From contig NC_003282.8 of assembly GCF_000002985.6 (NCBI RefSeq), positions 14,942,001-15,006,000 of the forward strand: a stretch of DNA of 64,000 bases. Direction: 5' to 3'. The stretch comes from Caenorhabditis elegans (taxonomy: Eukaryota; Nematoda; Chromadorea; Rhabditida; Rhabditidae). The notes under the pieces were generated by a model, which was given only the letters and a program-made list of their open reading frames with translations, searched no databases and had not been told where the DNA came from. Made by a program: the position numbers and the translations under genes. Each line of letters begins with the position of its first letter. The stretch's first letter is position 1. This document shows positions 1-9,515 of the stretch, one piece after another.

Positions 1-258
1 TTGCAATTGTAATTCAGTAGACTTCTTGCCACAAATAACTTCGCAACTAAGGCACCAAGTGTAGAAACATGAATACTCAATTCCAAGCAACATTTGGAAA
101 CTGTATGCATTTTTGTTTAAAAAATAAATCAATAAACTTTTTCGATAATTACAGCAGTTGCTGCTTCAGTTTCAGAATCAACTTGCAAATAAGTGAAAAA
201 TCGTATTCGTGCTATTGTATCAATTGAGAAATATGGAGCCCTTCATTTACCGACAATT

Positions 259-1559
259 TGAAACAGTAAAAGTTCAATTCATGAATCAACGGAGACGAGC
301 AATTTGACGATCTTCGTCAATGACAAGAGTGACCTGAAAATATATAAAATTGTGAAAAAATATATTTACAAAATTAGCAACTAGAAGTACAACTTTCCAG
401 TGAATTTGTTGTGAAGTCTGTTATTTAATCTGTTTTTTGTCTAACTCTTACAAAATTTATTGAAAATTCAAAAAGTTCTGAATCTTTAAAAAACATTTTC
501 ACAAAAGTTTTAAAAACATGCGTTAGATGAAACAGTCAATGAAATAACCTTATTATCTCCCCATCCAGCCTCTTTAATAGTCGATTTTGCATCTGTTGGC
601 ACCTTCTCATACTTGTATTTTCCTCGTTTATCATTGCAGTTCTTTCTCAAATAAGCATGAATTGATGACAATGATTTTGTATTTGAAACTCTCAAAAGTT
701 GAACAATTGCAGTGATTGCATCAGTGATAACGATAAGTTTTGGAAGTACAATTGTCTTTAAATTTGTCTCATTTGAATACAAGAAACATTCAATCAATAT
801 TTCCATTTCATTTGGACGTTTTTCACATGGAATTACGAATGCAATTGATTGCTTTTGAGCCAATTCATGGATACGGGCGAATTGATTCGTGTGGCACGCC
901 ATTGCTTGAATCTGAAAATTCATTGGAATTGACTCTAGATTAGGTATAGAAAAATAAGCACTGAATTCATCAAATATGTGAAACAGTCAATTTTAGAAGT
1001 TTTGAAGTCGTTTTTTCAGTATTTTCCCGGATATTCAAAAAATGTGTGTAATAAATAAAATAACAAAGTTCTGAAACAGAAAAAATTCAAAATTAAACTA
1101 AAAACAATTCTTCCCAAGACACACAACTTTGGCTGGAGATCGACAAACCGGAAAACAGGCTTTTTGGATGCTATTTTTTGCGACTAATCTTTCCCGGACA
1201 CGACGGACAATCTAACTTTTATACTGATAAAAAACTAGAAGAAGAAAATTAAAGAAAATTATTGGAACAGCCAGATGTTTAAATTTTAATATTCTACACT
1301 AAATAATTGTATTCTGCAAAATTTAAAAAAAAACAAACCTCGGACCACGACAAAGTATTGGCACATCGACTAATGGCACATCGTGGTGGAAATTCTGAAA
1401 TTTAAATTCTCATGATTTTAAACCTTGGAATAATTTTCAAGTTTTAACAAATGTTCATAAAAATGCTTTGAAACAGTAGAAATTTCACAAATTTATAAAA
1501 AATGGCATTCAACTAGAAATCATACAAAATCACAGAATATTAACTGTAATTTGAAACAG
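259..1559 (-). ncRNA. Predicted 21U-RNA genes: six Ruby-motif cores in the RING gene introns and 3' flank
   Basis: TGAAACAG (CTGTTTCA on the minus strand) occurs at 259-266, 528-535, 979-986, 1072-1079, 1469-1476 and 1552-1559. All six point leftward, the same strand as the host gene, and all lie outside its exons: one past the stop codon, one in the last intron, two each in the introns upstream of exons 5 and 4. Each is expected to drive a capped precursor of about 26 nt, with the 21U 5' end roughly 40 nt to the left of the core. A one-base variant TGAAACAA is at 1609. The motif-to-piRNA link is established for C. elegans; activity of these copies is inferred. Confidence 0.7.
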
Positions 1560-3328
1560 TGTATCGAATAATTGCATAATTTTCAAACAGATGGTGATAA
1601 AAATATTGTGAAACAATAGAAATTTGACAACACTTTTTGTATTTTTTTCAGTATTTTCAAATTGAAATTCAACTAGATATCATAAAACACAAATTAGTTT
1701 TGAGTTTGAAGTTACTTTTTTTAATTGAAATTTTCTCAGTATTTGGAGATATTTGCTAGAGCTGGATCGACAAATTATTACTGAAAATTCAAAAAAAAAT
1801 CCAAAAACTCCATCCTTAATTCCCAAAATACTGAAAATTACGGAAAAATGAAAGCGTTCAAACAAACACTGACAGCCCTTTAAAGAACAATGAATAATTG
1901 AATGCATTTAAGCAATATTTTAAATGCAAAAGTAGAAACAATATTAATTTTAATTTTTAAAAAAATCCACAAACTTTTCTCCAATGCAAAGATGACTTTA
2001 TCAAGAAGACAGTCATAACACAGACGGTGACGACAATGTGTGAGCACCATTCGAGCAATATTCTCACATGCGTGACCCTTCTTTCGTGCTTCACATCTGC
2101 AAAAATAGATATTCAGTTTTGTTTCAACCACATGTCGAATAGTAAAAAACCGAGAATTTCGAAAATTTAAAAATTACTTGAAAAAATCTACATATTTCAA
2201 ATTCTCTCAAAAACTCCAAAAATTCAAATATTTCCCATAAAACCCCCTTACTTCAATTTCTCTTTGATATCAATCTTGAACAATGTGGACGTGGCAGCTC
2301 CAAATGCAATCTGTGATCCATTGTTACCCGCCATTTCATCAACAATGACATCAGTTGAACGGGTTCCTTCACAGAATCGAACTGGGCACAGGGTACCTTG
2401 ATAGACAGTCAAACATAGATTGCAGAACGTGTGATGACAGTTTAGTTCCTGCAAATGTTTATTAGTTGTTGGAGTAACAAGCAGCCGACGATATAGTGCA
2501 CGGCTCTACTTTCTGTACTTTTAACATGTGACAGAAATTCTTCAAAAATATTTTCAAAAATATTAACTTCCACTCGGATAGCTCTTCACTTTATGGAATT
2601 CCTGAAACATTACGACATTTTTAAAAATAAATACCTTTTGTATTATTGGTTCCGTAACAAAATACTGTCTATTAAAACTTTATAATATTTGGCAAAATCC
2701 TCAGGAAACAACACGCTTGGAGATATCAACCAAATATTTCCAATGACCACGCCATTTTTATCAAGATTTTAAGAAATTGCTCACGCAACTATACTGACGA
2801 CGTGAACTATGTCTATGAACCGCCCGGAAATTTTTACAGATTTAAGATTTTTTACACTTTTCTCCTGTTTTTGCACTGTCGGAGCCTTCTGACTAGACCT
2901 TTCGTTCGGCATTTTTGAGATTTATTTTTTTAAAAACTGTTCCAAAGTATTGTAACAAGAAAAAAATAATATGAAATGTCAAAAACGTTTTCTTAAAAAC
3001 GCCTCTAAAACCTCAAAGCAGGCCCAGAAACCGGACGTCCGGTTTAGTCCGTTTTGCTAGCCCAACTTCTGAATATTACCGGAAACCTGGTACGGTAGTC
3101 TGATAACGCGGCCGATAGAAATTTAGATCTGCAATAATACACGCCGATCGTACTTTATGTATATTTTTCATTAATGGAAGCTATACGGAACTTCTAGCAA
3201 CATTTTTGCGTCTAGCTCAAACAATATGCTATCAGCGAAACAATATATTTTATTTTCAATTTTCAAACTTCTCTTAACTGAACATCATCCTCACTAGTCT
3301 CCTCGTTACAAATACGACACGGAGACAT
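286..3328 (-). CDS. Two-RING-type zinc finger protein, about 281 aa, six exons
   Basis: I assembled exons 3269-3328, 2252-2448, 1975-2096, 1339-1394, 549-911 and 286-333 (minus order); they total 846 nt and keep frame to a TGA at 286-288. The first exon begins MSPCRICNEE and supplies the first Cys pair. Exon 2 continues with NCHHTFCNLC and a later Cys-Pro plus Cys, completing a C3HC4-like RING. Exon 3 carries a second module ending in THCRHRLCYDC, and exon 4 adds CAISRC. RING domains usually act as E3 ubiquitin ligases; whether this one does is inference. The C-terminal half (exons 5-6) has no domain I recognise and ends in an Ile/Asp/Arg-rich tail. No signal peptide or membrane segment is visible. 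Introns hold several piRNA promoter cores on the same strand. The weakest calls are the exon 1 boundary (donor GTTTGA) and the start codon. Related nematode RING orphans may exist, but I cannot name the gene. Confidence 0.72.
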
Positions 3329-3750
3329 TCCAATTGAAAACCGCCCGTTATTTTGAAATTGAATAAATATCGAAATAAATTTGAATTCTTGAGTTCGCCA
3401 TAAAGTGGTGGGAGAGGAAGTTAGAACTTCACGTATTTTTCGACTTTTTGAATTAACTTTTAAATAATTAAATATGAAAATATCTATGTAAACATATTTT
3501 ATTTCAATCGCCTCGTCTTGTTAATGTGGTGAAACATGAGGATTTATTAATTTTGCAGTGATACAAGTATCTGAAACTGTAATTTTCGAGCTTTCCAAGC
3601 TAGTTTAATTTTTTAAAAGAATTTTGAAAGAAACTATGTTTTTAAGGTTTTAATTAAAAAAGATATCACATCTGATAACCGTTTAAAATTTCTCAAGAAG
3701 AATTTAAGAGGAATTTAAAACTCGCTTTTCCAAAGTCTTTAACTGAATTG

Positions 3751-4067
3751 TTTTATTAAAATCATAACATTTTTGTCATATTGTTGAAACAGGAAACGTT
3801 TTCAGCATTTATTCTATTTTTTCCAAATTGAAATGAATGGTTGAGTGAAACAGAGTAAACTTCACATATTTTCTAAAAGTTTGCAGATTAGTATGAGGTC
3901 TGAAATAATAATCCAGCCCATAGTAAGAAAATATACTTCTTCGCTTTGAAACAAACTCTGAATTTAAAAACCATATGAAATGTAGAGATTACCGATTTTG
4001 TAACAAACAACTGTTACCTGTTTCACTATGTTGATAATTATTATTAAAATTGAATTTTTACAGTGCT
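3751..4067. repeat. piRNA-bearing duplicated unit, copy 1
   Basis: This stretch is about 300 bp and matches 4677-4978 closely in the same orientation, with a more diverged relative at 6841-7085. It contains two leftward cores (3785-3792, 3846-3853) and one rightward core (4018-4025), so the whole promoter group was duplicated together. The arrangement (ATAACATTTTTGTCAT, then the two leftward cores, then an ATGAGGTCTGAAA block, then the rightward core) is kept in copy 2. Confidence 0.85.
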
Positions 4068-5106
4068 CCATTTTTTCCCCAACTTTTTTATGGAAAATAT
4101 CTGTCCATACAAACTTGTTCTGATGTCCTAATAATTGAAATAAAAATAGCAAAAATCGATCACCCAACTGAAATGGGACAGCTTAAGATTTTCGAACAAT
4201 TTGTCAAAAGTTCCCATTAAAACCAAAAAACCGTTTTCTGCATGTATACAACGTTTACATATGTGGCTGGAGGAATTGCATTAAGTGAGTTTACTAGATT
4301 GAAACAAAAGCCCGTCAGTTCAATTGTTGGTGGCAAAATAAACACAGCAAAAATAGACAATTTGAAAATGTAGTCATTTCTGTTTCAATTTGTTTTTAAA
4401 TGAAAACCGTGTACATCACATTTGATGAGTTTGCTGGATATGGTCCTCCTCCACTGATAAATCGGGCAACCCGGTAGTTGTCGGCCGCTGCCAAATTTTC
4501 TTTGTTTACTTGGGCAGCTCACTTATTCATGATTATAGTGAATTTTCAACTACAAAACTAGCAAAGAAATAATTAAAAAAATTTTTGTTTGTTTTCGATT
4601 TGTGATAAAACCAATTACGCGTTTCCGGAAAACACTTCTAAGAAAAACAGAATCAAGCTAAAATCCATTCGCATTATTTTTATTAAAATCATAACATTTT
4701 TGTCATAATGTTGAAACAGGAAAATTTTTCAACATTTCTTTGATTTTTTTCCAAATTGAAATGAATGGTTGAGTGAAACAGAGTAGACTTCACATATTGT
4801 TTGAAGGTTTGCAGATTAGTATGAGGTCTGAAAATAATATCCATCACACAATTATTTTATAAAACAAACCTGTAATTAAAAACCATATGAAATGTAGAGA
4901 TTTCCGATTTTGCAACAAACAACTATTACCTGTTTCACTGTGTTAATAAATCTTATCAACATTGAAGCTCTACAGTGTTTGGTTTCTATCAATCTGACAC
5001 AGTTATGTAATTTGAAACATTATAATTTTTGAAGTAGATTTGAAGTAGGTTGACTTTAAAAAAAGCAAACAGTTTACAGTAATTACAAGATTTTCTTACT
5101 GTTTCA
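3785..5106. ncRNA. Predicted 21U-RNA genes between the RING gene and the 5.5 kb repeats (eight cores)
   Basis: Minus-strand cores: 3785-3792, 3846-3853, 4712-4719, 4774-4781. Plus-strand cores: 4018-4025, 4380-4387, 4930-4937, 5099-5106. Apart from the duplicated units and AT-rich filler, I see no protein-coding signal between 3329 and 5460; the short open frame at 3964-4167 lies inside the duplicated unit and is not coding. Near matches TGAAACAT at about 5011 and 5386 are probable decayed promoters. Confidence 0.72.
4677..4978. repeat. piRNA-bearing duplicated unit, copy 2
   Basis: Direct duplicate of 3751-4067, about 930 bp downstream. It keeps the two leftward cores (4712-4719, 4774-4781) and the rightward core (4930-4937). 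Small indels and substitutions, mostly between cores, show that the copies have had time to diverge while all three octamers stayed intact. Confidence 0.85.
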
Positions 5107-5469
5107 ACAAAACTATAAAAATTTCATATTTTGAGTTCTGGTAATCAATAAACACTGAGATATTCAACATATTTTCAAATTTTCAGTATTTGGAAGACAT
5201 TATCTTCGTTGCAATTTCTAACTCGATAGATATAATAAAATTAACGATAAGGAACTGTCTAATTATCAGAAAATGATTTTTAATTGGATTTGCAAATTCG
5301 ATTTCAAAATCAAAATCAAAATTAGATGCAGAATCGTTTTTTCCCACTAAATATTTTGTTTCAATGTTTTCTTATAGGAACACAGTGAAACATTTCAGGA
5401 TTTGTAATTGAAAAATGAATTCGAAGTATTGTTTTTTCTATGTATCCTCGCAATGTTTCACCTTTTTTA

Positions 5470-6115
5470 TGTTAGTTGACTAGCGCGTCAAGCGCGCTAG
5501 GCTTCGCAGTAGATTAAGTTGGTAAACTGGGGAAAATTTGGATCTTTTTTAACCAAAATTGACTGAGCCATGGCCATTTGAAGATAATATTTTTTCTGGG
5601 TCTTTTTTAAGTGTATTAGGGCCTGCGGCACTCATCCTGATTTATTGGGCTTAGAGTAGGTTTAACGATTGTCCAACACTTCTATGTGTATTCGGGCCTG
5701 CGGCCCTCAATCCGGATTAACTGGCCTTTCCAAAAACAGACGTAGTCTCATAGGAGGCCTCCGGCCTGCTCTGCTGGGAGTAGGGATAGAAATGACTTAA
5801 AGTTTCTAAGAGTAAGAAGGCGGCCCTAGTCCCTGATTTTTGGGTTTGAGTGAAATACAATAGCATCGCAGGCCTCCGGCCTGCCCAGCTGGAAGTGAGG
5901 TTAAAATTTTCGAATAGTTCGGTCCAGGGGCAAATCTCAAAATTTTGATTAACCATCACTATAACTCAATTTTGTGCCATTTTACAAAACTTTTGTAGAC
6001 CAATAGTTTTTGTCAAAATTGCACTGCCAAATTTTTTACGTGTGCGGCAAAGTTCAAAATTTGCCAAGCTCGGCAATTTTGACAAATTTGCCGCACACCT
6101 CTGGTGCGATTTTCA
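5470..6115. repeat. Complex dispersed repeat with CCGGCCTGC blocks and a TTGCCGCACAC inverted repeat
   Basis: GC-richer than its surroundings. It starts with a small palindrome-like block around GCGCGTCAAGCGCGC (5484-5500). The phrase AGGCCTCCGGCCTGC recurs at about 5754 and 5870 and GGGCCTGCGGC at about 5629 and 5693, giving internal direct repeats. At 6040-6100 GTGTGCGGCAAA and TTTGCCGCACAC face each other as an inverted repeat. I read this as nested dispersed repeats of a type common in C. elegans; no family name can be assigned from sequence alone. An 80-codon open frame on the minus strand (5717-5959) comes from the repeat and is not a gene. Confidence 0.6.
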
Positions 6116-6216
6116 ATAGGATTAGAAAAAAGTAAAAATCTCGAAAAATCTTAAAAATTAAATTCTCCTCACGTTATTAAAATAAGAAATAAAATTGATC
6201 ATTTCCCCTCATAAAT

Positions 6217-6232
6217 AGAGAGAGAGAGAGAG
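6217..6232. repeat. (AG)n microsatellite
   Basis: Eight uninterrupted AG units. The flanking 6240-6840 stretch contains two overlapping short open frames (6365-6694 and 6643-6834) but no splice or composition signal that convinces me of a gene, and no Ruby-motif core. Confidence 0.9.
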
Positions 6233-6840
6233 TGGTAGAAAAGTTTTTCACGTTTAATCCATCCTTTTAATTTTGCAAAATTTGAATGATGGCCTACATT
6301 TTGGAAAGTTGGTCAATTTTTTTCCAAATAGTTTCAAAAAATTGGTAATTCGAAGTTCTATCTTGTGCACAAATTGGAACCAAATGCCAGAAAAACTGAA
6401 GATTTGGGACTGAAAAACATAAAACTCTTCAGTACAAAGAAAATATTCAATTTTCGCGGTCTCCAGAAACCCGCGCAAATCAGTGTTCCACCCTTCCCAA
6501 AACCAATCCCCTCAATAATGACCATGGTGGGGCAACTATTCTTGAGTCATTCACACTTAGTGAATGCAAAAGCGCCAGCTATGAGCCAAGTTATTAAAGC
6601 TCAAAGTTTGTACATTTTTGTCGGACACCCCATTACGGCAACGTGCCCTTATTTTTTATTTCTGTCAAGAATGCAATTTCAGGATTTAATATAGGAAGAG
6701 GCAAAAAAATGCAACATTTTTGTAGTCGGAGTAGATACCTGAAATTGTGTTTGTTTTTTTTATTGATGAAAAAGGAAAAAATTCAAAATTTTCTTGATTA
6801 TTCCAAATTAACAAATTTTAATTTTAACCATTAAAAAACT

Positions 6841-7085
6841 ATGAATGTTTGAAATGAAACTGAGAACACTTGATATACTTTCTGCAAATGTTTGCATTTG
6901 AAAAAAATACGAAGTAGGTGGTCTGAAAATATTAACTATCACTTTTGAAAAATTAGTCATTTTTTAAATTTCTTTTGTAACATATTTTCAATGCTCCAAT
7001 TTTCAATTTTGCAGAAACAAACGTGATCTGTTTCATTATCTTGATAAAAGTTAGCAACATTGAAACTTTACAATGCTTGTTTCTG
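6841..7085. repeat. piRNA-bearing duplicated unit, diverged copy 3
   Basis: A third, more diverged relative of the 3751 and 4677 units. The order of elements is retained: an ATGAATG...TGAAAC block, a GTCTGAAAATA block, then CTGTTTCA on + at 7028-7035 followed by CTTGATAA and a TTACAATGCTTG tail. The leftward core has decayed to TGAAACTG (about 6855), so only the rightward promoter is still exact. This gives a direct picture of piRNA promoter loss after duplication. Confidence 0.65.
7028..7035 (+). promoter_or_regulatory. Ruby-motif core of a predicted 21U-RNA gene
   Basis: Exact CTGTTTCA in the diverged third copy of the duplicated unit. The predicted 21U 5' end falls around 7066-7072. Confidence 0.6.
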
Positions 7086-7097
7086 CCGCTCTTTCAC

Positions 7098-7514
7098 ATC
7101 TCGTGATTGTGTACAGGGAAAAATTTAAATTAAATTTTTACCATGCCCCCCTGCAAAGATATTGATAAGAGTTGGGGAACACTTTTTTAATGGGGATGTT
7201 GCAAGCTTGACGTTTTTTAGAAAATCGCGCGAAAAAAAAAACTGTACGATGAAAGTTTTTGAGTTTTTTTTCGTATCACCCACCCATCCTGATGTTCTCT
7301 CCACTATGGGTGGTATGTCATGAGTCGGCCGTCGGACCACCCATACAGGGGTCTTAAAGTTTCGAATTTTTGTCAAAATTTGGGATTGCTCCTATGGAGC
7401 TGGAATTTGACATACGTACTCATCTCGTGATTGTGTACAGGGAAAAATTTAAATTGAATTTTTACCATGCTCCCCTGCAAAGATATTGATAAGAGTTGGG
7501 GAACACTTTTTTTC
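7098..7514. repeat. Pair of ~92-bp direct repeats (7098-7190 and 7422-7514) around a GC-richer spacer
   Basis: Both copies begin ATCTCGTGATTGTGTACAGG and end GAGTTGGGGAACACTTTTTT, differing at only a few positions. The spacer holds a run of CCCACCCATCC and its partner GGGTGGTATG / ACCACCCATAC, suggesting a small fold-back. No coding capacity is visible between them, so I call this a local duplication or nested repeat and not a terminal-repeat element. Confidence 0.75.
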
Positions 7515-7940
7515 AAGGGTGTCATCTTTGACTTCGCATATCTCAGGATATGTTAACGGGATTGTTTTGAAAATCACGGAACATATGTACTAATACTTGC
7601 TGAACATGATAATTTTGTCGGACCTTCCAAACTCGCAACCGTTCGCCCAACCGATACGATTGTCTGTTTATCAGCTTGCTGAGAGACTGTTTTTCACACA
7701 GCTTCAAAATGTTCAACTAATGTTTTATCAATTTTTTAAGGGTTCATTTGATAACTTGCTGACAAGTAGAATGCGTACAAAAAATCCGCCAAAATCCCAT
7801 CTTGGACCACGACTTATCGGTTATTATCAGTTATTATTACTTTCGATCGTGTAGACATCAGGAAGTACACCGAGACCCAAATTTTCAACGAAATCGAAAG
7901 CCATAATTACTGTGAGCAGATTCCACCCAAAACCCGCTTT
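7515..7940. other. Non-AT-rich stretch, possible transposon or gene remnant, unassigned
   Basis: Composition is closer to coding DNA than the flanks. An 85-codon open frame on + (7597-7854) and a following stretch reading ...DRVDIRKYTETQIFNE in another frame hint at a decayed coding sequence. I do not recognise the family and see no intact start, splice or stop context. Confidence 0.3.
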
Positions 7941-8017
7941 TGAAACGGTCCTCATCAAGAGATATATGCTTATCAATTCGGGTTTTTTTTAAATACTTTT
8001 TTTCATATTTAAACAGA

Positions 8018-9412
8018 AAAAAAATAGAAAATACTTTTCCATCGAAGCTTTTTGTCAACGATTTTTTTGATTTTCAAATTGTGTCCACGAACAGAAAACT
8101 ATATCGAAAAAAATTAGTGCGTGGTTAAAAACTTACTGAAACAGATAAAATGTATTGAGAATGTCATAATTTCAAAATTTTTTCGAAATTGAAAATTTGA
8201 AATACTGCAATTTTTTGGTGCATTCAGTGTTGTACTACACATATTCGCACTTCAAAATATTTGGAAAAAATTATTTTCAATAACTATTAAAAATTTGAAA
8301 CATTAATCTATGTCTTTAAATGTTAGCCAACAATTTTTTGAAAAACGGCTAAAAATTAAAAAAAAACTGTTTCAGATTATTAGTAAGTTCATTATGTTAA
8401 GAAAACTTTTCATTATGTTAAGAAAACCCTCGACTTTTCTATTTACCTTCTCAAATCTTCATTTTTGAAAATTCATTTTGTGAAAAGTTTTTTAAATAGC
8501 ACTTTTCAGTTTTCTTCAACGTATTTTAACTAACTCGCTGTGCACTACTAATAGGGGATGACCAAATCTTCAAAATAATTCCAATTTCCCATAGCATGTT
8601 GCCCAATGATAAATGTATACCTAAACAGGTTTCCTGTTTCACATTTATCTTATTACACTGTTCACTTCTGTTTCTGCCCCTGTGATCAACATCACACAAA
8701 AAAGTTATTTCTCAGAAAAATATTATTTTTCTGTTTCATAATCTTCATATATTTGTGTCTAAATATGAAATTACTGATTCTCCAGTTGACTCTATTTCAA
8801 CTCAATTCAATTTTTGCACAAGACAATGCGGCGGACTTGGAATTCTCCCCGTATGTGTTCAAACACGTGGATATTCCATTTAAAAATGTTAGTTTGCATC
8901 GGTTCCGTTACCGATTTAAAATAGAAAAGTCGAGGGCCCCGGAAAATGTCGGGCATTGTGAAATATTATTTTTTAGTCTTCAATGGCCAATTGAGACCAA
9001 TTGAGTAATTTTTCTTAACATAATGAACTTACTAATAATCTGAAACAGTTTTTTTTTTTAATTTTTAGCCGTTTTTCAAAAAATTGTTGGCTATCATTTA
9101 AAGACATAGATTAATGTTTCAAATTTTTAATAGTTATTGAAAATAATTTTTTCCAAATATTTTGAAGTGCGAATATGTGTAGTACAACACTGAATGCACC
9201 AAAAAATTGCAGTATTTCAAATTTTGAATTTTGAAAAAATTTTGAAATTATAACATTCTCAATACATTTTATCTGTTTCAGTAAGTTTTTAACCACGCAC
9301 TAATTTTTTTCGATATAGTTTTCTGTTCATGGAGACAATTTTGAAAATCAAAAAAATCGTTGACAAAAAGTTATTGTAAGCTTCGATGGAAAAGTATTTT
9401 CTATTTTTTTTT
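8018..9412. repeat. Large inverted repeat (arms 8018-8412 and 9005-9412) with piRNA promoters in both arms
   Basis: The left arm and the right arm are near-identical reverse complements over roughly 390 bp: for example GTGCGTGGTTAAA at 8118-8130 faces TTTAACCACGCAC at 9288-9300. A further short match pairs CCCTCGACTTTTCTATTT (8427-8444) with its complement at 8919-8936. Each arm carries one leftward and one rightward core (8137, 8367; 9041, 9273) in mirror positions, so an inverted duplication doubled both piRNA genes. The loop (8445-8918) contains the first exon of the small secreted-protein gene, which places the right arm in its first intron. Confidence 0.85.
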
Positions 9413-9515
9413 CTAAAAATAAATTTTTCAGTTTGAAAAAATTAGTATGAATTTTATGGACATATTGATTGAATTCAGACAAAATTAAAATTAATAACTA
9501 ATTTTCATGAAACAG
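8137..9515. ncRNA. Predicted 21U-RNA genes in and beside the large inverted repeat (seven cores)
   Basis: Minus cores: 8137-8144, 9041-9048, 9508-9515. Plus cores: 8367-8374, 8634-8641, 8731-8738, 9273-9280. The cores at 8634 and 8731 lie just upstream of the secreted-protein start codon on the same strand. Cores 8367 and 9273 are followed by G, making CTGTTTCAG, which also reads as a good worm 3' splice site. Confidence 0.7.

Noticed and set aside
1609-1616. TGAAACAA and many other one-base variants of the Ruby core across the window
   Set aside because: Not counted as promoters because they lack an exact core; some may still be weakly active, but the 105 exact copies already carry the argument.
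7098-7514. Direct repeats considered as terminal repeats of a small element
   Set aside because: The 230-bp spacer has no coding sequence, primer-binding-like or polypurine-like site, and no target duplication was seen; a local duplication is simpler.
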